Below, one piece after another: positions 1 to 8,686 of a stretch of 64,000 nt of DNA. Each line of letters starts with the position of its first letter. Position 1 is the first letter of the stretch. The stretch lies in assembly GCA_947500385.1 (NCBI GenBank), contig CANMSA010000002.1, positions 186,001 to 250,000 on the forward strand, in the 5' to 3' direction. Source of the stretch: an uncultured Flavobacteriaceae bacterium (lineage in GTDB: Bacteria; Bacteroidota; Bacteroidia; Flavobacteriales; Flavobacteriaceae). The notes below the pieces were generated by a model. The model worked only from the letters and a program-made list of their open reading frames with translations. It was not told the origin of the DNA and made no database searches. The translations under genes and the position numbers were made by a program.

Positions 1-3000
1 TGAGCAGGTAGTAATAGGTGGCTACCGGCAACGGATTTCCTTGGTTAGAGCCATACCAATTGTTTTGATAATTATTGGTTTCATATACTTTACTTCCCCA
101 GCGGTTGTAAATAATCAAACGACAGTTCGGATAGGCTTCAATACCTTCTATGTAAAACATGTCATTGGCCCCATCCCCATTGGGCGTCATAGTATTGGCG
201 ATGCGCACAGGACCTTCTTCGGGAAGCCCTTCCTGACAATCTGCAGGGCTCCCGATTACATAGGGCCCTGCTATGGCTCCACATCCAAAGGCATCGATGA
301 CCTGCAAGGTGTATGTGCCTGCGCCCACCCCATCTAGGGCCAATGTGTCACCTACTGTTGTGCCCAGTGCATCCGTCCAGCTGAAAACCGCTGCGACCTC
401 TTCTCCAATGTAAGCGATTCCCGAAATGCTGCCAGTTCTACCCTCACAGGTCGTATTGGTGAGTTCAAGACCCGTGTCGTCCAGGTCCGGTGGCCCTGAT
501 TCGTTCACCATAAAGGTCAGCGCACGTTCGCAGCTCGTATCTTCTGTTACCGTGAGCGTATAACTACCCAAGCCCACATTTGGCAAATCTAGCTGCATAC
601 CGATGACCATGCCGTTGCCATTTGTCCAAACATAGCTTTCATTACCACTACTTCCGGTAACCGTTATGCCCGTAATGCCGCCGTCATTGAGCTGGCAGGT
701 GGCATCAGTGATACTTCCTCCCGATAGCATTAACGGGCAGTTGGGGTCGACCACTGTAATCATTACCGCATCGGTCGCAGTACATCCACCACCAAAATCG
801 GTAGTAACGGTATACAAGGTGGTCATTGTAGGACTGGCCATAGGATTCGCTATGGTAGCATCATCCAAACCAGTGGTAGGAGTCCAGCTGTAAGTAACCG
901 GAGTACCACCGGTTGGCAATGCTTCCAATTGGGTGCTCTCCCCCGCGTTGATGGTAACATCGGGACCCGCATTTACGGCCAGTGTTCCAAGCGTTTCCGT
1001 TACCGAAACATCGTCAATGAAATAATAGCTGATAACATCATTGTTAGTTCCGGGTGTTTGCTGGGTAACCTGTTGTGTGTCGTCAATCGTTCCACTATTG
1101 AAACGCCCTATCGTCAAAAACGCTTCGCCTCCTGAAGCAACAAAAGTTCCTGTTACCTCGATCCAATCGTTCATCTCAGTGATATTGATCGTTGTTTCAA
1201 TATTCGGTGTAACTTGGATCATGGAAAATCCCGTTCCTTGGACCTGAGCGGATGAAAAATAGGCCCCCAAAGAAGTGGCTACCTGAGAGATATCACTTAA
1301 GTTGACATAAAAGCGCACGGTGTACTCCAGGTTAGCGGTCAATGGGTTTGCCAGTTGTATGGTGATATATTCAGAATAGTTATCTATTCCCGGGTCATAG
1401 GACAAGGAAGCGTAAGTGTATATTCCGGCGTGGTTTGTTCCCGTCCTGGACGCTTGTACACTGTTGGCCAACCGATACTCCTCTCCGACCGGAGTCATCA
1501 AGGTAGAGGCGGCGGCGCAAGGGGCGCTAATAATATCAGGGGTGGCGGGGGTCGCATTGATCCATCCTTCTGCAAAACACAAATTGTTATGATATTCCCA
1601 AGTTGGATCTGATGGATGACAACCGGGCCCTAGAGAGCTTCCCAAAGGACAGTCATTTAAATTTTCGAAACTTGGATTCATAACCAGGTTGGTCCCTGAG
1701 CAATTCACGGGAGGGTTATTCACCGATACCGTAACCATGTCCGTAGCTATACATCCACCACCAAAATCGGCAGTTACCGTATACGTCGTAGTAACCGTGG
1801 GGCTGGCTGTAGGGTTGGCCAGCGTGGCATCGTCTAATCCCGTGGCCGGGGTCCAACTATAACTTATTGGGGTGCCAGTAGGAGTTGCCGCCAATGAGAC
1901 ACTGGCACCGGAGTTGAGGTTTACATCTGCACCGGCATTAATAGAAAAACCGTTAGTAGTCCCGACAGTCCAGGTTCTTGAACGCTGGCATCCTCCTCCC
2001 TGATCTACGGTGAGTGTATATTCCCCTTGCGGAACATTGGAAAGCACCAGGCTATTGCCTACCAACATACCATTACCGTCGGTCCAAGTGTAGGTTTCGC
2101 CAGCAATACCATTGAGTACCGTAATATTCTCTACCCCACCGTCGTTACTGCCGCAGCCTGAATCTACTACGGTACCATCGAGGAGTTGTATGGGACAGGC
2201 GGGGTCGTTTACAATCACCGTAATACTACCGGATCTGATACATCCGTTACCGAAATCAACTTCTACCGTGTAGGTGGTCGTTGCTGTAGGAGAAATGTTC
2301 GAAAGTATTTGGAACAGATGAAAGTCGGGGTTCCCTGAGGTACTCCATGCATAATCGGCATTCGCAAGGGATACGGAGGAACTTACCCCGGCATATAACG
2401 ATACGGTATCCCCTAAATCGATTACAAACGTACCCACATTGTCCCGGTCGTTATTTGCATACGGTTCTACGGTTATAAGGCCTGGACAATTGTCGCTACA
2501 TATTCCGTTTTCGGTTAAATCAAAGGTTCTACTTATACTGCAAAATCCCGACGTACCATTCGTGTAGGTTACGGTATATATTCCAGCTCCCAGATTGTTA
2601 ATTCCGCCGCCGTTGCCCAAAATGGTTCCCGACTCATCGGTCCATACATAGGTTCCCCCAATAGGGAATCCGGTAATACCGGAAATATACCCATCGTTAT
2701 TTCCCGAAGTAGGGCACGACTGTTGTAAAACGCCCTCTAGAAAAGAAAGGCCTTGGTCTCCATCCACACCCCAAGAAATGCGTTCCTCGCAATTGGGGCC
2801 ATCGGATACCACCAAATCATAACCACCGATACCCACATTATTGAGAATAAGCTGATTGCCTACGACGTTCCCATAAATATCGGTCCAGGTGTAGGTAGCC
2901 GACGGGCTAGCGTTGTTCACAACGATTCCTGTAATATCGGTTTGCGCCAAGTTACAGTCTATAAAACCACTGGTGGCATTGGTGATATCAATAGTTAAGC

Positions 3001-4132
3001 TACAAGGGTTGACGGTGATGGTAATCTGATCAGTAACAGGACAACCATCCCCAAAGTCAACGGTTACCGTATACGTAGTTGTTTCCGTTGGAGAGGCAGT
3101 TGGCGAGGGGAGGGTAGGATCATCCAATGAGTTAGCGGGAGTCCAAACATAGGACACGGGAGACGTCCCTGTTGTACTTGTAGGAATGGCATAACTGTCC
3201 CCTTCGTTAAGGGTGCTATCCGGGCCGGCATCTACAGTATTTACAATGGGTTCTTCTACCACAGAAACATCATCGAGCATGTAATAGGCGTATTCCGTAA
3301 TTTGAAAAATGGGTTCCACCACTTGATCGGGATATCTGGAGAAATCCGTACTGGCGTTGCGTACCAATTCAAAATTCGTCTCGTTGTTGTACCTGAAATT
3401 TCCTATGGTCATATATTCTTCTCCCCCTGCGGCAATAAAGGAACCGCTGATCAGAACCCAATCCTCGGCTTCGGTAATGGGCGCGCCTATATATTCAATT
3501 TGGGGTTCCACGTCAATAACCGTATTTAAGGGATCCAATGTATAGTCGGTCATTGGGCCGTTGGAAAAGTATGCCCCGATTTTATCGGTTCCAAAAATCC
3601 GGAAATTGTAATTAAAATAAGCGGTATTGGAAGTGTAGACCACTTCGGCAGGCTCAAAGGCGGCTAGATTTACATAAAAACTAACATGGTACCGCGTTCC
3701 GGCGACCAATGGAGCCGTTAATTGTACCTGCATGTATTCCCGGTAGTCGGCCTTTATATTGTCTTGTGGGTCCGAATCGCCATAGCTTAAAAAACCGGCA
3801 TGGGCCGTACTTCCGATCCTAACGTCCTGAACATTGTAAGTACCGCCGGCCGAGGTAACGGGAGGGGTGTAACTTACGGAACCTGTGCAGGAATTGTACC
3901 AGTCGGGCGTGGCATTGGTAGGGTTGTACCAATTGTCAAGCGTGGGAGATTGACTAATGTTGTGAACGGAATATAATTCCAAAGGGGTTCCCGCGGGAAT
4001 ACCGCACCTTCCCGTTTCAAAACCGGGATTGGGCACTAAGTTAGGGTTGCATTGGCCTGTACCGCAGACGGGTATTAGTATGACCCCAAGCATAAAAATT
4101 AGGAGAACATTTTGTGGGGATGTTATTTTCAT
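1..4132 (-). CDS. Large modular T9SS type B sorted surface protein (3' end outside the window)
   Basis: I checked the frame triplet by triplet from the ATG at 4132 to the window edge: it is open for at least 1,377 codons. An N-terminal signal peptide (hydrophobic run ending near VCGTGQC) is followed by a discoidin/CBM-like module ending in a FIDDVSV-type strand, a PKD-like module (TTTYTVTVDFGDGC), several SprB-like repeats, a second CBM-like module, another PKD module and more SprB-like repeats. Near the edge comes the type B (gliding-associated) C-terminal domain with TPNGDGANDMF and IIYNRWG. Such proteins cross the outer membrane through the type IX system and act as adhesins or gliding-associated surface proteins. 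It lies 41 bp downstream of a PorP/SprF gene, the usual partner family for type B substrates. The ligand is unknown. About 15-20 residues are probably missing beyond the edge, judged from the paralogue at 5183-8446. Confidence 0.9.
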   Translation of the reverse strand, partial: MKITSPQNVLLIFMLGVILIPVCGTGQCNPNLVPNPGFETGRCGIPAGTPLELYSVHNISQSPTLDNWYNPTNATPDWYNSCTGSVSYTPPVTSAGGTYNVQDVRIGSTAHAGFLSYGDSDPQDNIKADYREYMQVQLTAPLVAGTRYHVSFYVNLAAFEPAEVVYTSNTAYFNYNFRIFGTDKIGAYFSNGPMTDYTLDPLNTVIDVEPQIEYIGAPITEAEDWVLISGSFIAAGGEEYMTIGNFRYNNETNFELVRNASTDFSRYPDQVVEPIFQITEYAYYMLDDVSVVEEPIVNTVDAGPDSTLNEGDSYAIPTSTTGTSPVSYVWTPANSLDDPTLPSPTASPTETTTYTVTVDFGDGCPVTDQITITVNPCSLTIDITNATSGFIDCNLAQTDITGIVVNNASPSATYTWTDIYGNVVGNQLILNNVGIGGYDLVVSDGPNCEERISWGVDGDQGLSFLEGVLQQSCPTSGNNDGYISGITGFPIGGTYVWTDESGTILGNGGGINNLGAGIYTVTYTNGTSGFCSISRTFDLTENGICSDNCPGLITVEPYANNDRDNVGTFVIDLGDTVSLYAGVSSSVSLANADYAWSTSGNPDFHLFQILSNISPTATTTYTVEVDFGNGCIRSGSITVIVNDPACPIQLLDGTVVDSGCGSNDGGVENITVLNGIAGETYTWTDGNGMLVGNSLVLSNVPQGEYTLTVDQGGGCQRSRTWTVGTTNGFSINAGADVNLNSGASVSLAATPTGTPISYSWTPATGLDDATLANPTASPTVTTTYTVTADFGGGCIATDMVTVSVNNPPVNCSGTNLVMNPSFENLNDCPLGSSLGPGCHPSDPTWEYHNNLCFAEGWINATPATPDIISAPCAAASTLMTPVGEEYRLANSVQASRTGTNHAGIYTYASLSYDPGIDNYSEYITIQLANPLTANLEYTVRFYVNLSDISQVATSLGAYFSSAQVQGTGFSMIQVTPNIETTINITEMNDWIEVTGTFVASGGEAFLTIGRFNSGTIDDTQQVTQQTPGTNNDVISYYFIDDVSVTETLGTLAVNAGPDVTINAGESTQLEALPTGGTPVTYSWTPTTGLDDATIANPMASPTMTTLYTVTTDFGGGCTATDAVMITVVDPNCPLMLSGGSITDATCQLNDGGITGITVTGSSGNESYVWTNGNGMVIGMQLDLPNVGLGSYTLTVTEDTSCERALTFMVNESGPPDLDDTGLELTNTTCEGRTGSISGIAYIGEEVAAVFSWTDALGTTVGDTLALDGVGAGTYTLQVIDAFGCGAIAGPYVIGSPADCQEGLPEEGPVRIANTMTPNGDGANDMFYIEGIEAYPNCRLIIYNRWGSKVYETNNYQNNWYGSNQGNPLPVATYYYLL
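717..3240 (-). repeat. Internal PKD-like and SprB-like module repeats of the surface protein
   Basis: A PKD-like module is encoded about three times at DNA level (roughly 735-975, 1717-1935 and 2995-3235), with a more diverged copy near 2190-2440. The same module occurs in the neighbouring gene near 6805-7035. All carry the sequence for GGxPVxYSWTP, ANPxASPTxTTxYTV and FGxGC. CBM-like modules lie at about 980-1690 and 3240-4050. Boundaries are approximate. Shared module sequence could allow recombination between the two genes. Confidence 0.7.
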
Positions 4133-4173
4133 GGATTCCGGTTGTTGGATATGTGAAAGATTTTCTTGGAGGA

Positions 4174-5178
4174 TTACATAGAGTACTGTGGGCATCCGCA
4201 TTTTTGATTTCCGAACTGAAACCGATATCCGAGCACTATTTCGTGTGTTCCGGATTGTTGTCCGCTAAAATCGGATAAGGACCAATCATAAGAGTAACTC
4301 AACAAAAAATTATTTCCCAGATTCAATCCTGCCATGACCACTATGGCATCCTGGTTGCGGTACGAAAGCCCTCCCCAGAATTTTTCGTCGTATACGAGTT
4401 TTGAATTGATATCCCATTGTATAGGGGCATTGGATACCGCCTTCAAGAAGGTAGACGGGACTATTTCCCAAAGATCGTTCAGGGGGATCCTGCTGCCCAG
4501 AAGCAGGTTGAAATTTCTGTTGAAACGCCCCGTTGTAGTCAAGGTGTTATTGGTCACCTCATAGGGGATTTCATTGTTCAGGATGTGGTTTGCCGCAATG
4601 CCCGCGAAAAGGTAATCGGAGTATAGGTAGACCCCTAGACTCATATCCAAATCGATGCTCGAGACCGTTTGAATTAAAATATCGGTTGGGTTTTGCACTA
4701 ATACCGCTTCACTAGCATCGTACTTAAATTGTGTGGCCCCGATAAATGTACCCAGGGAAACCAGCCACTGATCTGAAACTTTTAAATGATAAGCATAACT
4801 GCCATAGAAACCACCTCTTTTTATCGGGCCGGTATCATCGGTGTATACAAAGGCGCCTACGCCTTGATGGGTATCGTCTTCGCGTACCGATGATTTTGAG
4901 GATAGTAAATATGTGGGGGTGTTGAAGCTAAAGGTAGCCGTTTTTGGGGCACCTTCGAAACCCGTCCATTGATTGCGATAGGCTGCGGTAAGTTCGAGAT
5001 AGGATTCTACGCCTGTCATTCCCGGATTCACGACAAACGGATTTTGAAGGTATTGTGAGAACTGCGGGTTTTGCTGCCCAAATAGTGGTGCGGCAAGACT
5101 GGCCAAACAACCTACAAATAGTGCAAGAAGTACGGGTTGAAAGCGATCGGATATCATAACAGGTCTTTGATGGTACAT
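4174..5178 (-). CDS. PorP/SprF family type IX secretion system outer-membrane protein
   Basis: A 334-residue protein with signal peptide (hydrophobic core ending at LFGQQ) followed by the family opening QQNPQFSQYLQNPFVVNPG and alternating beta-strand segments ending in an aromatic strand, as in outer-membrane beta barrels. PorP/SprF proteins attach or export cognate type B C-terminal-domain proteins at the cell surface. Length fits the family (about 300-340). The ATG at 5178 lies 4 bp after the upstream stop; an in-frame ATG at 5157 would also leave a signal peptide. It sits between two type B substrates (gaps of 4 and 41 bp), so all three are probably one operon and this barrel serves both neighbours. 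Confidence 0.9.
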   Translation of the reverse strand: MYHQRPVMISDRFQPVLLALFVGCLASLAAPLFGQQNPQFSQYLQNPFVVNPGMTGVESYLELTAAYRNQWTGFEGAPKTATFSFNTPTYLLSSKSSVREDDTHQGVGAFVYTDDTGPIKRGGFYGSYAYHLKVSDQWLVSLGTFIGATQFKYDASEAVLVQNPTDILIQTVSSIDLDMSLGVYLYSDYLFAGIAANHILNNEIPYEVTNNTLTTTGRFNRNFNLLLGSRIPLNDLWEIVPSTFLKAVSNAPIQWDINSKLVYDEKFWGGLSYRNQDAIVVMAGLNLGNNFLLSYSYDWSLSDFSGQQSGTHEIVLGYRFQFGNQKCGCPQYSM

Positions 5179-5182
5179 TTTC

Positions 5183-8100
5183 TTATTTTAAAAGGGTAAT
5201 GGCTCCTTTGAAGCTTGTGTTTTCGGAATCGCCCAAATGGAGGAGGTAATAGTAGGTAGCTACAGGCAACGGATTTCCTTGGCTGGTACCATACCAATCA
5301 TTTTGATAATTATTGGTTTCGTATACTGTACTTCCCCAACGGTTATAGATGATCAAATTGCTATTTGGATAGCTTTCTATACCTTCAATGAAAAACATGT
5401 CATTGGCACCATCTCCATTTGGGGTCATGGTGTTCGCAATTCTTATGGGAAGTCGAGAATCAATGGCTTCCTCACAATTTTCGGGTAGCGCTATCGTAAA
5501 GGGCCCAATGCTATTTTCGCAATCTTCATCACTGACGCGGAGTGAATAGCTTCCCGCTTCTACTTCCATTAAATTGATTGAAGTGCCTACGACAGTGCCT
5601 TCCGAATTGGTCCATTCATACAAGGCGTCAGTCGTGATCCCTGTTACCAAAATTCCTTCGATGGCACCCGTTACGTTATCGCAAGTAGCCTTTTGTATTT
5701 CCAAATTGGTGTCATCCAATACAATATCGGTACAAGAATCGATGCAAAGTACCGAGGGAGGCAATCCCAATTTGGCAAGATTGCCACCCAAATCTATAGC
5801 GTCTGGCAGGTAACCTGCAGCGAGGCCCCCGAGATTCGGATTTTCGATGACACCCAAGGCATCTTGATTGTAAACCGAGTGGTATATTCTTCCGTCAGGT
5901 CCTATTTGAAGGGCTCCTCCAGACCTTGGAGTGTTACTAAGAACTACTTGTGAACTTTGTATTTGTGCCATACCTCCGGCGTCTAGATCATATTGAAATA
6001 CACGACTACCGTCGGCTATGGATCCACTTTCCCCTACATACAGAAACCTGTCATTGGGAGAAAATTCTACACCATAGGGTTTAAACAGTCCGGTAAGGGT
6101 TTGGGGGTTTGCCAGCTGGCCATTGGTATTATCGAAATCGAACAGTTGAACGTTTCCGGTTTCAATGAGGGTATTCGCGATACGGCTTCCCTCAGAATTG
6201 ACTTTCATCGTACCGTATTTTCCCAAAATATTGAGAGTTTCGCCCACGGTGCTGGTTATGGGGGTAGTGCTGACACCCGTTGCAGTGACCAAAAAACTTA
6301 AAAACTCGTTGGATTGCCAACGATGCACCAGTATCCAAATATCGCTGCCATTCGCATGTGGTATCGCGATAAGCTTTTCGGTTATCTTAGCTACCAGTTG
6401 TACATTTTTGACCGAAGTAACATCCCCTAAACCTCCCTCTAAACCCATATCCACTTCAGAGTATTGAAGCCCGTTAAAATTACCGGCCTCCTCAGAGGTG
6501 AAAATATAATACCGGTCGGTACTGCCTGGTTTTTGAAATATGATGGCACTTTGTGCGCTGCTACTCCCTCCTTTTAGGTCGGTGGCGTTTGGCATGATGC
6601 TGCCATTGCGATTATACGCCCTGATACCATCAGTGTAAAATAAGATTTCTCCATTTTCATTGCTGATGGTGGCGGTGCCTTCATCGGTGGATAATTGGCC
6701 ATCCGTAAGTACGGTAACTGCGCCATTATTGAAGGTTAACCCGGCATTTGTTCCGAAATACCAATTGTTGTTTATTCCTGAGCAGTTTTGAAAGTTCGAA
6801 TCTTCGGGGTTATTGACGGTAACGGTTACCGTATCGCTACTCATACAGCCATCTCCAAAATAGACGGTTGCGGTGTAGGTAGTGGTGGTTGCAGGATTTG
6901 CAATGGGGTTGGCAATAGTGGTATTGTTAAGACCTAATGCCGGGGTCCAACTATACGAAATCGGGGTGCCTCCTGTCGTGATTGCTTGTAAAGACGTGCT
7001 ATCACCGGCATTAATGGTAACGTCGACTCCGATATCTAAGGTTGCGTTGGTTTGCAATTCCCTTACTGATACATCGTCTATAAAGTAGTAGGCGTAATTG
7101 TCCAAGGAATTGGATATTTGTTGTGGACCGTTATTGTGGAAAGCTCCAATAACTACAAAACGCTCACCTCCGTTTGCGGTGAAAGTGCTGGTTGCCAAAC
7201 CCCAACTTTCCTTGTTGTTGAGATAGTTTCCGGTAGGAGTAACAAGTTGAGGAGTTGCCGCTAAATAGGTGTCGCCAGGGGCATAATTGTTAGGTTCTGT
7301 CGTTGTCAAGAACATTCCCAATTCGTCAGAAGCAAAGGCTGCCGTATTCGCAAGACTATAGACAAAGGAAATTTGATATGATCGTCCGGTTATTAAAGGG
7401 GTGGTCAGTTCTGTTATCAAGTACTCTCTATTGTTTTCAGCGCCCGAGGTATAGGTATGCACCCCCGCATACCCCTCACCCGAATAAGCGTAGCGCCCGC
7501 CTCTATAATTTCCTCCCGTGTTCACGAAATCTGACCCTATTAGAAAGGGTGCACAGGAATTGAAGTAGTCAGGTGTGCTGCCGGGAACTACGGCGGGAGC
7601 CCCCCAACCGAGGGCGTTGTTTAGTTGTCCCGAATCGTCCGGGCACGTTACAAAGCTTTCGAAATCAAAATTTTGTACCAATTCCGGACCATTACAGTCG
7701 CCGTTGACCAAACAACTGGGATTTGAGCGCATAAATTCCCAAAGCATTTGGGCAGCACCCCGATTAGAGTTCGATGCAGGTGTTGTATAGCCTGAAGTAT
7801 AGTACTCCGTGGCGATTCCCAAACGACCACCAAAACCAGTATCCCAATATGCTTGATATACTCCCACCCCTATGGAAAGGGACAGGGCATTGCTTAGTGC
7901 ATCGCCTGTAATTGCCCCTCCGGTGGCAAACGAGACGCGTTCTGGAATACAATTTGAAAGTGAACCATTCACAAGAATGGAAGGAGCAGTATCTATGATG
8001 GTTTGATTGAAGAGGGTCATTTCGATACTTGGCTGCCCAACTGACGATAGTAACTGATTGATGTTGTCTTCTTGAAAAGTTTCTAAGTTGGGGATGCCTA

Positions 8101-8446
8101 CGGTGGCCGGATCGACCTCAAAAAAAAGGCTGCCCCCTTCTTTGATATAATCGGTCAAGCTTGTAATGAACGCATTGTTGAATGCCGAATACAGCCCTTG
8201 AACCATCACGAGGTCATAGTTGGAAAGATTCATCATACAAGACGCCGGAGCAACATTCGTTGGGAGAGATCTATCAAGTCGGCAAACCGAAAAATTGGCA
8301 ACGGTTCCGTATAGCTCCTGAACATTTTCGAATTGAAAACTATCTGAAAAATCACTGTCCACGGTAAGAATCAGCACCTCATTTTGGGCGATTGAGTGGC
8401 AAGTGAACAGCAACGAAAGAAAAAGGGCATATAAATACTTTGTCAT
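5183..8446 (-). CDS. T9SS type B sorted multidomain surface protein
   Basis: The start is placed at the ATG at 8446 because it opens directly into a signal peptide (MTKYLYALFLSLLFTCHSIA), giving 1,087 residues; an upstream extension would put 20 polar residues before it. Order of parts: a ThuA/glutamine-amidotransferase-like region (residues about 25-210), a CBM/discoidin-like module ending YYFIDDVSV (about 245-460), a PKD-like module, a beta-propeller-like region rich in repeats of displayed-data type (about 550-900), one SprB-like repeat, and the type B C-terminal domain with TPNGDGANDMFF and IIYNRWGS. Its last 60 residues are about 80% identical at DNA level to the end of the first gene. 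It is the first gene of the operon with the PorP/SprF gene 4 bp downstream. Probable surface adhesin or gliding-associated protein; substrate unknown. Confidence 0.88.
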   Translation of the reverse strand: MTKYLYALFLSLLFTCHSIAQNEVLILTVDSDFSDSFQFENVQELYGTVANFSVCRLDRSLPTNVAPASCMMNLSNYDLVMVQGLYSAFNNAFITSLTDYIKEGGSLFFEVDPATVGIPNLETFQEDNINQLLSSVGQPSIEMTLFNQTIIDTAPSILVNGSLSNCIPERVSFATGGAITGDALSNALSLSIGVGVYQAYWDTGFGGRLGIATEYYTSGYTTPASNSNRGAAQMLWEFMRSNPSCLVNGDCNGPELVQNFDFESFVTCPDDSGQLNNALGWGAPAVVPGSTPDYFNSCAPFLIGSDFVNTGGNYRGGRYAYSGEGYAGVHTYTSGAENNREYLITELTTPLITGRSYQISFVYSLANTAAFASDELGMFLTTTEPNNYAPGDTYLAATPQLVTPTGNYLNNKESWGLATSTFTANGGERFVVIGAFHNNGPQQISNSLDNYAYYFIDDVSVRELQTNATLDIGVDVTINAGDSTSLQAITTGGTPISYSWTPALGLNNTTIANPIANPATTTTYTATVYFGDGCMSSDTVTVTVNNPEDSNFQNCSGINNNWYFGTNAGLTFNNGAVTVLTDGQLSTDEGTATISNENGEILFYTDGIRAYNRNGSIMPNATDLKGGSSSAQSAIIFQKPGSTDRYYIFTSEEAGNFNGLQYSEVDMGLEGGLGDVTSVKNVQLVAKITEKLIAIPHANGSDIWILVHRWQSNEFLSFLVTATGVSTTPITSTVGETLNILGKYGTMKVNSEGSRIANTLIETGNVQLFDFDNTNGQLANPQTLTGLFKPYGVEFSPNDRFLYVGESGSIADGSRVFQYDLDAGGMAQIQSSQVVLSNTPRSGGALQIGPDGRIYHSVYNQDALGVIENPNLGGLAAGYLPDAIDLGGNLAKLGLPPSVLCIDSCTDIVLDDTNLEIQKATCDNVTGAIEGILVTGITTDALYEWTNSEGTVVGTSINLMEVEAGSYSLRVSDEDCENSIGPFTIALPENCEEAIDSRLPIRIANTMTPNGDGANDMFFIEGIESYPNSNLIIYNRWGSTVYETNNYQNDWYGTSQGNPLPVATYYYLLHLGDSENTSFKGAITLLK

Positions 8447-8686
8447 GGGTCGGGACCATTTGCATTGTACAATATGCGCCGTGCTTGGGAATATCATAAC
8501 GCTCAAGATCCGGATGTAGTATACCGCTTTTAAAGAATTGGATAAACGGGCATGACCGGCAAGGAGTTTGTTAAATATTGAAACTGGTTTTTGGGACGGT
8601 ATGTCGAAAATCGGTAGGGAATTTTCAAAAACTTACAGTTTTTTGCTACCTTCCATGGTCTCTAATCATTATTTGTTCTTCAAATC

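Noticed and set aside
4334-4626. Plus-strand frames within the PorP/SprF gene
   Set aside because: They are antisense shadows; the minus-strand barrel protein is well supported.
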